Shown: positions 7,274 through 15,724 of the stretch, one piece after another
Numbering within the stretch: position 1 is the first letter of the stretch
Layout of the letters: each line of letters opens with the position of its first letter
From: Legionella_C sp048541585
GTDB taxonomy: Bacteria; Pseudomonadota; Gammaproteobacteria; Legionellales; Legionellaceae
Length of the DNA stretch: 64,000 nt
Assembly (NCBI RefSeq): GCF_048541585.1
Contig: NZ_CP183308.1
Span: forward strand, 16,658-80,657
Direction of reading: 5' to 3'
The notes under the pieces: generated by a model
Told to the model about the DNA's origin: nothing
Databases searched by the model: none
Seen by the model: only the letters and a program-made list of their open reading frames with translations
Program-made: the position numbers and the translations under genes

Positions 7274-8497
7274 TTAACTTTTTAATACTACCCTGTTATA
7301 TGGATTCCTTAATGTCATTCTACGCAAAAACAGACTAAATATAAAACACATTAGTCCTAATATTGCACACATATCCCAAACTGCATATGCTCCATATTTC
7401 TCCGCTAAAAATCCAGACACCTCAGGCCCAATAGTTCCACTACCCAAAAATACTGCTCGCCAAACACCAGTAGCAAATCCATCTTGTCCTTTTCCATATA
7501 ATTGAATATTAAAATGTTTTGACAACGGAGCAAACATCATTTCACCAAATGTTAAGAGTATTAACACGATTACTGTCAGTAGAAATGAGTTTGCAAAACC
7601 AAATGTAAAATATCCTAAACCAACCATTAAACCACCCGCTCCTAAGAACCATGTTGAGTTTTTTGATTTAATTCGATTAATAATCAATGGCTGTATAAAA
7701 AACATAACCCATGGATTTACAGACGCAGCAGTTACAGAAACCATGTTACTACCAAATCTATCTATAAGAGTCGGAGCAAATACCACTTTTATCATAGAAA
7801 AGATCAAACCAAAGCATAGAATCATCCCCATTAAAGTGAAAAATTCTTTCTTACGATCAGGCAAGAATATTGAAGATTTTTGGGTTATATTTTTTTCAGC
7901 TTCAAAAATTGAATTTTTACAAAATACAAGAGACCACAAACCTAAAATAATTAGAGTAAAAATTATACTTTTAACGAAGACAAGAATATGTACAGGTGTT
8001 AAATCCATTAAAATGAATATAGTGAATGAATAACTCAAATTAAATAAAATGAGTTCCAGACTAATGACCTTCAACTTAACAACTTCATTATTTTTAACAG
8101 ACCTTACCAAGCTTGCTACATTGCATGTAGCAGTCATAGTTCCTATTAAACCTAGCAAGAACATTGATAAATTTAGTAACCAAGGGCTTACAGAGTAGAA
8201 TAAGACGAAAAAACTTCCACTTAAAAAAAGTAAGCCGATGCCTGATATTTTTGTTGTTCTATATTTTAGAGATAATGCTCCACCAATTAATGCACCAAAT
8301 AAACATCCCCAATAGTATACGGATATAAACTGCCCTATTAAGTCAAAATGTAAATGATCAACTTTCTTAAAATATACCGATATATTCAGGCAAAAAGCAG
8401 CTACTATATGTTCTACTACAACTATTGGTAATATGGTTTTAGTTAAAGATGGAATCCCCCAGTAAATATCTAACAATCTGTTTATGTTTTTTTTCAC
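7274..8497 (-). CDS. MFS transporter, likely product exporter of the cassette
   Basis: The 407-aa protein has about twelve hydrophobic helices and a short charged central loop (about residues 198-215), typical of major facilitator transporters. It starts with GTG at 8497, supported by AGGATG five bases upstream. The order transporter, small peptide, methyltransferase with gaps of about 20 and 7 bases suggests one transcript. An exporter for the modified peptide is the natural reading, but substrate is not visible. It has low identity to the second MFS protein at 20024-21229. Confidence 0.8.
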   Translation of the reverse strand: MKKNINRLLDIYWGIPSLTKTILPIVVVEHIVAAFCLNISVYFKKVDHLHFDLIGQFISVYYWGCLFGALIGGALSLKYRTTKISGIGLLFLSGSFFVLFYSVSPWLLNLSMFLLGLIGTMTATCNVASLVRSVKNNEVVKLKVISLELILFNLSYSFTIFILMDLTPVHILVFVKSIIFTLIILGLWSLVFCKNSIFEAEKNITQKSSIFLPDRKKEFFTLMGMILCFGLIFSMIKVVFAPTLIDRFGSNMVSVTAASVNPWVMFFIQPLIINRIKSKNSTWFLGAGGLMVGLGYFTFGFANSFLLTVIVLILLTFGEMMFAPLSKHFNIQLYGKGQDGFATGVWRAVFLGSGTIGPEVSGFLAEKYGAYAVWDMCAILGLMCFIFSLFLRRMTLRNPYNRVVLKS

Positions 8498-8806
8498 GTT
8501 ACATCCTATTTAAACCTTTTTAACAGTTGATAATCCTAAATTCGGCAGTTGAATTCGTAAGAAGTGGATTCTCCCTATATTAATATTGGATCTTAGGAAA
8601 AATAAGCACTCACCAAACTGGTGAATGCTAATTTTAGCTAAGATCCTTGAAGGGTAAGGGCTAAAAACAGTTTTTATAATTTTAAGGCATACAGTCAGGA
8701 TACGTGCGTAGATAGGACTTTTACTATTGAAAATCCTCTGCAAGCCTTTATCAATATGGATTGATAGCTTTTTTATAAAAATGTTCAAGTATGTTTTCTT
8801 GCTGAA
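8498..8806. other. Intergenic gap with no supported gene
   Basis: A 92-codon frame exists on the minus strand (8788-8510) but lacks a ribosome site and a recognisable fold. I see no clear promoter or repeat. It may be remnant sequence. Confidence 0.4.
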
Positions 8807-9127
8807 TTAGTCAGTTATTAATCTAGCTATAAACCCAGATTCATCTCCCTGATGAAAAAAGATATGTCCATGTAATTCATTGTCTTTATATATTACCCAG
8901 CCTCTCCCACTAATTTCATTACCTTCATCATCCCCTTCAAAAGTGAATTCAATCTTATGATTGTTGAGAACATAATACATATTTGCGTAGATACAGCCAA
9001 AATGAAATTCCCCCGACATTTGGCTATTAAACTCAATATAGCCAGGCTCAACCAAATCAATGAATTCTAAATCCCAAGCATCCATCTCAACTATTTTCCA
9101 CTTTCCATTAAATTGATTAGGTTGCAT
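8807..9127 (-). CDS. Conserved small hypothetical protein
   Basis: The 106-aa soluble product has alternating beta-strand patterns (W-K-I-V-E-M-D-A-W-D-L-E-F-I-D-L and F-T-F-E-G-D-D-E-G-N) and the segment I-S-G-R-G-W-V. A G-H-I-F-F-H-Q-G-D-E-S-G-F stretch follows near the end. I recognise this as a type of small protein found scattered in bacterial genomes without assigned function. It has no signal peptide or membrane span. It stands alone between the RiPP-like cassette and the partition genes, with about 50 bases before the next gene. Confidence 0.65.
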   Translation of the reverse strand: MQPNQFNGKWKIVEMDAWDLEFIDLVEPGYIEFNSQMSGEFHFGCIYANMYYVLNNHKIEFTFEGDDEGNEISGRGWVIYKDNELHGHIFFHQGDESGFIARLITD

Positions 9128-9177
9128 TATTTAGTTCCATGGTTAAAATTTTTAAGCTGTTATAAGTTATTTGAACA

Positions 9178-9858
9178 CTACCTACTTTTTTTTACTGACA
9201 ATAGAAGGGTTTCTTGAAGTTCATTAACTATTTGCTCATTAATTTTATATTTAACCCAGCCGCCTCTTCCGCTTTTTTGATCTACTCTACTTAAAATGCC
9301 TGAACTTGTTAAACGAAAAAGCGTATTTTTTAATGATTTATAATTCACTTCAGCTAAATTTGCTATCATTTTAAGGGTTAGCTCTTCAGTAGTATCTGAT
9401 TTATTAACTTTCATGTTTTTATATAGTGCAATTATTACTTCTCTTTGAACTCCAACTAACCTAGAAAAGGTGGTTGAAGCTTCCGATGTACAATCCCTTT
9501 GAGAATTTAAATTAAATGATATTTCTTCAATTTTTTCCTCTTTCTGAAATTGAATAGGCAGTTTATCTAATGTTTTAAAGTTGTCTTGCTTATGAAATGG
9601 CTGTATAGGCTTACTTTCAATTAGCTTTTTATTATTTTTATTTTCAATATCTTTAAAGTTTTCAGTATTTGACGGAGCTTCACCACTCAGAATTTTAGGC
9701 TCAGGTAAAAGTGTATTGTTGTGAACCGATTGTGAACCGTTTATTTCTTCATATATATCTTCAAAGAAATGGCTTTTCTTATTAGTTTTAGTTTGGCCCT
9801 TTTCAGGAAGCTTTCTCTCTTGGGCATACTGTTGAAACGCACCTTTTTTAATTGCCAT
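9178..9858 (-). CDS. ParA-partner DNA-binding protein (ParB-like role)
   Basis: The 226-aa protein has a long polar, lysine- and asparagine-rich N-terminal half (about 1-120) and a C-terminal winged-helix segment. The latter includes S-R-L-V-G-V-Q-R-E-V-I-I-A-L-Y, L-K-M-I-A-N-L-A-E-V-N-Y-K-S-L-K-N-T-L and the wing S-G-R-G-G-W-V-K-Y-K. It overlaps the parA stop as TAATG, so the two genes are translationally coupled, as parA-parB pairs are. It has no classical ParB nuclease motif, so it is an atypical centromere-binding partner or replication regulator. Its coding sequence contains an iteron copy (9721-9739). Confidence 0.65.
   Translation of the reverse strand: MAIKKGAFQQYAQERKLPEKGQTKTNKKSHFFEDIYEEINGSQSVHNNTLLPEPKILSGEAPSNTENFKDIENKNNKKLIESKPIQPFHKQDNFKTLDKLPIQFQKEEKIEEISFNLNSQRDCTSEASTTFSRLVGVQREVIIALYKNMKVNKSDTTEELTLKMIANLAEVNYKSLKNTLFRLTSSGILSRVDQKSGRGGWVKYKINEQIVNELQETLLLSVKKSR
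9721..9739. repeat. Iteron copy inside the ParA-partner gene
   Basis: GTGAACCGATTGTGAACCG at 9721-9739 is identical over 17 or more bases to the iterons at 11035-11474 but lies within coding sequence, reading N-G-S-Q-S-V-H-N on the other strand. It may act as a centromere or handcuffing site. Confidence 0.7.
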
Positions 9859-10907
9859 TAGATTGTCTCGAGCTCATTAGTTAATAGCAAGTCAACAAAA
9901 TCTTGTCTGCTTCCATTAATTCTTGCCCACTCTTCGGAAATTAAATAATAATATTCTTCTGCTTGAGGTAGTCCCAGTGCATACTCTAAGATAGTTTGCT
10001 TAGCCATTAGGGCTTCCTCCCATTTAACAGATTTACGAATAGGAGTAGAGATCATGTAATCAACATAACGACTTAAGTAAGTTGCATTTATTTGCTGGCT
10101 TAATGAGCTTCTCTCTAAGCCTGTACTAAACATTATTAATTGTTGTTCAGTTAAATGCATAACTTCTTGAAAATCCCAAATGTTTTGCATATTTGTAGCT
10201 GATGCATTATATGCTAAGAGACTGCAACCTAAAGGCATTATTATGGTTGATGATACTAATATGGAATTTTCAACTAGATGATTCCATGTTGGACTATTAT
10301 CAAATATTATTACATCATAATTAGAGAGATGGGGTATTAATTTATCTTGGAATATATACTCTCTTCGCTTCTCATAGCCTATCCATTTATTCAACTTAAC
10401 AAGTTCATGGGTTTCAGGTATAAAATCTAACGTTTTTAAAGAGGTTGGGCGAATAATTTCGGCTAAAGGGACTTTCTCAACAAAATGATGAAACAATCCC
10501 TTCCCTTGTTCAAAATCATCTAGTCGATTAAGCTCTTGTTGAGGAATAATGATATCTGTAATTGAACATTCAGGATCCAATCCTATAAGTAGTACTTTGA
10601 TTCCGTTTAAAGCTAAAGTACGTGCTCGATTGTAACTAGTTGTTGTTTTATAAACCCCACCCTTCTGCATATAGGTACAAAGAATTTTTTGTTCAGACGG
10701 AGGTTTTAAAAATCCAAAGCGCCTTCCGATATCAGGAAGTTGGCTTAAATTCCATAGTCTAGTAGATACTTTTCCTCGTGCTTCTCTTTTTGCAACAGGT
10801 ATTTCCTTTCTATCTTCAGCATTGTATAAAGTTTGGATAGATTTAAAGCGATTATCCATTTTAAACAATTTACGAATATCTGAATTAGTCCAAGTCAACT
10901 TTTCCAT
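9858..10907 (-). CDS. parA: ParA-type plasmid partition ATPase
   Basis: This 349-aa ParA/SopA-like ATPase has an N-terminal DNA-binding segment (about 1-75: L-T-W-T-N-S-D-I-R-K-L-F-K). A deviant Walker A follows (Q-K-G-G-V-Y-K-T-T, about 101-109), then G-L-D-P-E-C-S and V-I-I-F-D-N-S-P-T (about 198-206). The position usually occupied by Gly in K-G-G-V-G-K-T is Tyr here, an unusual substitution. The N-terminal extension marks a type Ia ParA that also represses its own promoter; an inverted repeat over the ribosome site (10916-10954) fits that. It is coupled to the downstream gene by TAATG. Confidence 0.88.
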   Translation of the reverse strand: MEKLTWTNSDIRKLFKMDNRFKSIQTLYNAEDRKEIPVAKREARGKVSTRLWNLSQLPDIGRRFGFLKPPSEQKILCTYMQKGGVYKTTTSYNRARTLALNGIKVLLIGLDPECSITDIIIPQQELNRLDDFEQGKGLFHHFVEKVPLAEIIRPTSLKTLDFIPETHELVKLNKWIGYEKRREYIFQDKLIPHLSNYDVIIFDNSPTWNHLVENSILVSSTIIMPLGCSLLAYNASATNMQNIWDFQEVMHLTEQQLIMFSTGLERSSLSQQINATYLSRYVDYMISTPIRKSVKWEEALMAKQTILEYALGLPQAEEYYYLISEEWARINGSRQDFVDLLLTNELETI

Positions 10908-10915
10908 GAGCTACC

Positions 10916-10954
10916 TTGTATGTTTTATTATTATTTTTATATTAAAACATACAA
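10916..10954. promoter_or_regulatory. Inverted repeat upstream of parA, probable operator
   Basis: TTGTATGTTTTA at 10916-10927 is the exact reverse complement of TAAAACATACAA at 10943-10954, with 15 bases between. It begins 9 bases before the parA start and touches the AAGG ribosome site, a sensible place for autorepression by ParA or its partner. Confidence 0.6.
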
Positions 10955-11034
10955 TTACACATCTGTTTATACTGGTCAATGATAAATAGTATAAAAACAC
11001 AGAAATATTTTTAAATAGGTAAATTAGCTATTTT

Positions 11035-11474
11035 GTGAACCGATTGTGAACTATTTATAGTTTAACCTGTGAACCGATTGTGAACTGATTTTTTATCACT
11101 TAATATTTATTTATTAAGTTTTCTCTAAATAACTATATTTAAGATAATTTAACTGATTTCTTTCTATTGCAAACAAATAAAAAAATTTCACAAATAAAAA
11201 GGTGAACCAATTGTGAACCTTTTGTGAGCCATAATTTTCTATAAAAATATTTCTTGAAAGTAACTTAGTGAGCTATTTGCAAACCAATTGTGAACCATTG
11301 ATGAACCATTAATATAAATTATATTTTAAGTTGCTATTAAAATAGTAAGCCAATTGTGAACCATTAATAATTAGATATAAATATATAATTTTAAATATTA
11401 CCATTAAATATGTGAACCAATTGTGGACCTTTTGTGAACCGTTTAATTAAAATAAAGTGAACCGATTGTGAACC
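11035..11474. repeat. Iteron array, probable replication origin
   Basis: Seven composite repeats with consensus GTGAACCRATTGTGAACC start near 11035, 11069, 11202, 11279, 11345, 11412 and 11457. Each is two GTGAACC half-sites spaced about one helical turn. Extra single half-sites (for example TTTTGTGAACC near 11430) lie between them. The surrounding DNA is very AT-rich. They lie between parA and the rep-like gene and are the best candidate for the Rep-binding origin. Confidence 0.85.
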
Positions 11475-11582
11475 ATTATTATTTAATTAATTCTATATTT
11501 ATCAATATCTTAAATAAAACAAGTTATTGACTAAATTGAAATCAAAGGCTAAATTTACTGATAATTATTTTATAAAAAAATT

Positions 11583-11602
11583 TAGCTCAATAAGGAAATA
11601 CA
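11583..11602. repeat. 20-bp word shared with 53938-53957
   Basis: TAGCTCAATAAGGAAATACA occurs identically here and just before the DUF3800-like gene at 53962. Here it precedes only a six-codon frame. It contains a ribosome-site-like AAGGAA. Confidence 0.6.
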
Positions 11603-11649
11603 TGAAATGGAAATGGAATTAATAGAAAATTCAAAGTGAATATGAAAGC

Positions 11650-11735
11650 AGTTATGAAGAGCGCCAACTCTTCATAACTGAAATTAGCTTGGAACGAAGC
11701 TAATCCTAAATCTAATTTAATTCTAGCTTCGTTCC
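11650..11735. promoter_or_regulatory. Two hairpins upstream of the rep-like gene
   Basis: CAGTTATGAAGAG (11650-11662) pairs perfectly with CTCTTCATAACTG (11669-11681) around a six-base CGCCAA loop. A second stem, ATTAGCTT and AAGCTAAT, surrounds GGAACG (about 11683-11704). AGCTTCGTTCC at 11725-11735 can pair instead with GGAACGAAGCT from the second hairpin, giving two exclusive structures. This resembles a leader or antisense control of Rep synthesis. Confidence 0.6.
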
Positions 11736-11767
11736 CTAAAAAAAACAACAAGGATAAGGAATTATCT

Positions 11768-13138
11768 ATGGGGAACCTTTGCTCAATTTATCATGCTCAT
11801 TTTGATAAGCTGGCCGAATACACCAAAAGCCATAATAAAGCAGTCTTTTTAGATAAGTGTATCTTCTGGTGGCAGATATCCAACTACACGCTTAATGATG
11901 GGGAGATTTGGTTTACCAGGACCTTATCACAAATGGCTAAAGACTTAGCCTTATCAGAACGATCTATTAGTCGCTACTTAGAAGAGTTTGAGCAAAAAGG
12001 ATTAATCGAGCGGGCATGCAAGCTCAGTGCATCGACTAAAAATGGCTTTCGTGTCACAAAACGCCTCTATATTCGAGTGACCCAAAAGCTACTTGATTTG
12101 CTTCAGATAAAAGATGAAACAATAAAGTCGACTGATACTCATGTAACCCATTGCTCTTTTTTAAATCAAGATGGCGAGATCGAAAAAGACAAAAAGTCGG
12201 TATTTATAAATAAAGAAAAAGATCATAATTATCCAGTTAACAGTACAGTTAGTTGTAAAGAAAATGTGGAAAAATTGTCTAAGCCCCTTAACCAATCACA
12301 CCATCCAATCTATCAAATTGAAAAAATAATTGGGGAGAGGGTAGGGGAACGAACAAAAAATTATATTAAGGGAATGATGAATAATTTAAGTCATGAGCAT
12401 CAAGTTCACTTTTCATCACCTGAGCAAACCTTTGCAGAAATTATTTTTACATTAATAAATCAACCGCAGCTAAAGCAGGTTGAGACTATCCAGCATAAGG
12501 TGCAAATTATTGCTAAGCTTTTACGAGAAAAGCGTTGGCGTACACCGAAGGGCTTTTATAATCACGCTGATTACGGCCAATACTTTAAACAGACATCTAT
12601 CAAGTTAATGGCTAAAGAAAACAAGCAAGGCGCTTTATCTGTAAAAAATTCCCATTTTGAAAAAAACCGTTTGCTTAAACAAAAGCAAGACGCATTAGGG
12701 AGCATTCGACACGCTATCCATAGTGAAAAGAGATATTTAGAGCTGGCGCTACAAGAGCAACAGAAGGGTATTGATAAAAAAGCCTTGCTCGATTCTATCA
12801 AACGGCAACTCAATCAATTAGAAAATGACGCGTTTAGCCTTACCAAGGATATTACAACGCTTGAGCAGGAGCTCGCCCCAGCGTTTGAAGCAGGACCTGA
12901 TAGACGTAGCGAAAAAACGCACCAATTAAATCAACTCCAAGATAAAGCAGATATATTGCGGTTAAGTATTAATCAACAATTTGAAAAACTCTGTGAAACG
13001 ATTGAACTTTTACCAAAAGGGCATAAGGCAATTGATACACAGCAACAAGCCTATGAACACTTGCAAACCGAACTTATTCGGCTTGAAAATACTATTTCAG
13101 AGCTAGAGTATGATTTGTATACCCATCATGCGGCTTAG
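11768..13138 (+). CDS. Rep-like plasmid replication protein
   Basis: The 456-aa product begins with a winged-helix domain (about 15-110) including the helix-turn-helix L-S-Q-M-A-K-D-L-A-L-S-E-R-S-I-S-R-Y-L and a following G-L-I-E-R. A polar linker, a basic middle segment (about 190-290, with A-K-L-L-R-E-K-R-W-R-T-P-K-G-F-Y) and a long C-terminal coiled coil (about 310-450) follow. It lies directly downstream of the iterons and opposite parA, so a replication initiator is the likely role, though it is not the classic two-winged-helix RepA/RepE type. A helix-turn-helix accessory replication factor is the alternative. Confidence 0.7.
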   Translation: MGNLCSIYHAHFDKLAEYTKSHNKAVFLDKCIFWWQISNYTLNDGEIWFTRTLSQMAKDLALSERSISRYLEEFEQKGLIERACKLSASTKNGFRVTKRLYIRVTQKLLDLLQIKDETIKSTDTHVTHCSFLNQDGEIEKDKKSVFINKEKDHNYPVNSTVSCKENVEKLSKPLNQSHHPIYQIEKIIGERVGERTKNYIKGMMNNLSHEHQVHFSSPEQTFAEIIFTLINQPQLKQVETIQHKVQIIAKLLREKRWRTPKGFYNHADYGQYFKQTSIKLMAKENKQGALSVKNSHFEKNRLLKQKQDALGSIRHAIHSEKRYLELALQEQQKGIDKKALLDSIKRQLNQLENDAFSLTKDITTLEQELAPAFEAGPDRRSEKTHQLNQLQDKADILRLSINQQFEKLCETIELLPKGHKAIDTQQQAYEHLQTELIRLENTISELEYDLYTHHAA

Positions 13139-13232
13139 AAGAGGTGAAGCTTAGTAAAGAAAAGCTGGTTTAGAAGGGAAGTGAGACCAATGATTGAGTT
13201 ATGTTGATATGTTTATTTCGCACTGCAATATA

Positions 13233-13255
13233 TTATTCACAAATTCTGTGGATAA
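13233..13255. promoter_or_regulatory. Pair of DnaA boxes downstream of rep
   Basis: TTATTCACA at 13233-13241 and, inverted, TGTGGATAA at 13247-13255 match the DnaA consensus TTATNCACA. They are separated by five bases, in AT-rich DNA just after the rep-like gene. The rest of 13139-13434 holds no gene that I can support. Confidence 0.6.
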
Positions 13256-13434
13256 AGCTGTGTGGTATTTATATAAAAAGTCGCTGGTAACTAAGCTAAG
13301 TATGAGTTGAGGATTTGAAAGCTAGATAATAGTAAATTAACTCATAAAATAGACAATTATTTTAGCACATTAGCTAGGATAAGAAGATTATTTGGTTAAG
13401 TTATTACATTATTAAAAAAATAACAGAGAAAAAT

Positions 13435-13890
13435 ATGACGTCAGATATTACTTTACGTAAAGCGCTAATAGAGGATATTCCAAACTTCCTGCCTTTAATA
13501 GAGCAATTAGGGTATCCACAATCGCTTGAAATTTTAAAAGCACAATTTGAGATTTTTACTAAACAAAACGGTTATGAGATTTTTCTTGCTGAAAAAGCAG
13601 GTGTTGTTGTTGGTTGGGTGGCATGGTCAAAAAGCTATCTTTTTGTTTCGCCTACTACACGGATTCATATTGAAGGATTAGTCGTTGATAAAAATTTTAG
13701 AGGTCAGGGTATTGGAAGGAAATTAATGGAGAAGGCTGAAGAATTCGCAAAGCAGTCAAACCCTTGTATCGTTGATCTTACTTCGGGTTTAAGAAGAGCA
13801 AAAGATGGCTCTCATGATTTCTATAAATCTATTGGTTATCATAATGAAGGGTATATGGCTAAATTGTATTTAAGAAAGGAAATTTTCTAA
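13435..13890 (+). CDS. GNAT-family N-acetyltransferase
   Basis: The 151-aa protein shows the whole GNAT fold: an N-terminal strand-helix (I-T-L-R-K-A-L-I-E-D-I), E-G-L-V-V-D at about 82-87 and the acetyl-CoA motif R-G-Q-G-I-G at about 92-97. The terminal D-F-Y-K-S-I-G-Y segment is also present. It is monocistronic with about 45 bases of AT-rich DNA and a weak AGAGA site before it. The substrate cannot be read from sequence; amino-group acetylation of a small molecule or a toxin-type role are both open. Confidence 0.85.
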   Translation: MTSDITLRKALIEDIPNFLPLIEQLGYPQSLEILKAQFEIFTKQNGYEIFLAEKAGVVVGWVAWSKSYLFVSPTTRIHIEGLVVDKNFRGQGIGRKLMEKAEEFAKQSNPCIVDLTSGLRRAKDGSHDFYKSIGYHNEGYMAKLYLRKEIF

Positions 13891-14405
13891 AATCTGCCAC
13901 AAAAACTAATCTAAGTAAGAGTAATCATCGTTGAGGATTCTTGCAGAGGGCTTATAAACTATTTTTCTATTCAGATTTTTAAGTTTATTTTCAATTTAAG
14001 CTTGAGTTTTAAGTCACCTAAACAAAAAATAACTATCAATAACCAGTTCCACTTCAAAAGATTAATTTATAATTTTTGGGAGTAGGTTAGGGGCAGTGCC
14101 ACAAGTAATAGTTTCTAGCGATGATTTTTTATTTAACATCCTTAAAAGAATGTATTTTAACTAAAAAAGGTCCTCTTAGCAAAAATAAAAAAAACTGACG
14201 TTCAAAAATGCATGCGGTTATTGAAGAGGTCCTCAAGGGTTATTTTAGGATGTTTTTTATAAATCTAAGTCCTCTGACAACTGAATAGGTAGATAAGCTT
14301 ATAGTCTGTACCTCTATTAATGTCATCTCTTTAAATATGGTTTTTTTATACCTATTAGGTGCATTGTCTATAATAAGAATGTAATAGAAGCTAGGTAGTT
14401 TTGTA
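13891..14405. other. Gap of about 515 bases without a supported gene
   Basis: AT-rich sequence with many stops in all frames. I see no tRNA, repeat or strong hairpin. The last 80 bases may hold the promoter for the gene starting at 14406. Confidence 0.4.
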
Positions 14406-15371
14406 ATGAAATATTATATTTGTGGTATTGAGTTAGAAAATTTTAAAAAATTACCCTTAGTAGATAAGGCTTATCATATTGGGCAACATTTAGCACAAAT
14501 TAATCAGGATGCTAAAGTTGCACTTGGTGAATCATATACACTTATTATTGTTTTACAAGAGTATGCTCTTACAGCTTCCTCAGTTACTAAGGAGGAAAAG
14601 AATCAATGCCTTGAAATTCTTCAAAACTATGTCAATAAATATGAAAATCTAATTTTAGTTCCAGGTAGTTTTTCTTTTTACACATTACAGGTATTAAACT
14701 CTAAAAAGCAAGAACTAAAAAAAAGGAAATTGCTCGATAATTATCAGAAAAATGATGATTTAAGTTTAATCGATAATCATACAAAAGAGCAAAAAGAACT
14801 CGCTTATGCAGCTGCTCAGCAAGTTGGTATTACTTCAGCGGTTGTACACCATACGGCTTATATTTTAAGTAAGGGTGATATGCAGAAGCATCATAAATCT
14901 GTTCCTTGGCAAGAGTGTGATAAATTAGAATTACCGAAAGATAAACGCAAGCTTGTGAAACATTCAATTTTTAAGATTGGAGCAGATAGCCCTATAAAGT
15001 ATGTAACATTAAGTGATAAAGAAAAAATCTCTTTGGCAGTACTTCTCTGTAGAGAGCATGGTTAGGATACAGAATATGCTAATAGAGCCTTAATTAAAAA
15101 TCCCCCAGATGTCCAAATTATTATTTCTGACAGTACTGAATTGCAGCTAAGTGATGCCTATGGTGCTTTGATAATCTATATGGATAGTTATTATGGTTTA
15201 AAGGTTTTTAGAAACAATGCGCGAGAATTCGCCAATAAAATTGAATCAATTGCAGCAAAACTATATTCATTAGACTATTTACCAAGCAAAACAGTACAGC
15301 AAAGCTCTACAGATATTGAAGTAACTGATTACCATTATATTAAGATATCGCAAGAGGGTTTGGATATATAG
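14406..15371 (+). pseudogene. Nitrilase-superfamily-like gene with an in-frame amber stop
   Basis: The frame from 14406 has one TAG (15063-15065) and then continues open in the same frame to 15371, 321 codons in total. The first part has I-I-V-L-Q-E-Y-A-L (nitrilase-like Glu position), I-L-V-P-G-S-F-S-F and a Lys-rich stretch. The TAG comes five codons after L-L-C-R-E-H-G, which matches the catalytic Cys motif of carbon-nitrogen hydrolases. After the stop, P-P-D-V-Q-I-I-I-S-D-S continues the fold. TAT to TAG is a likely cause. Family call is moderate; the single-stop architecture is certain as written. Confidence 0.6.
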
Positions 15372-15724
15372 TTTTTAAATTTAACTTATAAATTCCCAGT
15401 TTGGAGAAAAGCTTTTCACAATAAATTCGGTATTTAATTAAGTAACTAAATTTTTTTATTAATCAGTGGTTAGAGAAATTATTTATGAAGAAAGCTATAA
15501 ATATTAAGTACTTTAAAATATCAGCAGGCGTTACCTTAAAAAGTTTTTTAAACTAACAGAAATGGAATATATAATTTTTGCACCTATTTATTTGTATAGC
15601 GAAAAACGACCGTTATTAGTAATATAATTTGTATACAGTTTTCACTTTATATATTTAATATGTTCTGTATAATTTAATTCTTAAATATGGTTAATTATTA
15701 ACATGCATCTTAAATGGATAAATT
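15372..15724. other. Gap of about 350 bases without a supported gene
   Basis: Very AT-rich; a 23-codon frame at 15485 has no further support. The region just before 15725 probably holds the recombinase promoter and its crossover site, but I cannot define a res site by eye. Confidence 0.35.

Noticed and set aside
8510..8788. Open frame of 92 codons on the minus strand after the MFS gene
   Set aside because: No ribosome site, no plausible domain, odd composition; treated as non-coding gap.
11035..11474. CRISPR array
   Set aside because: Repeats are 17-18 bp, irregularly spaced and made of two half-sites, which fits iterons; no cas genes.
13139..13434. tRNA or small RNA gene after rep
   Set aside because: No cloverleaf or strong terminator; only the DnaA-like boxes stand out.
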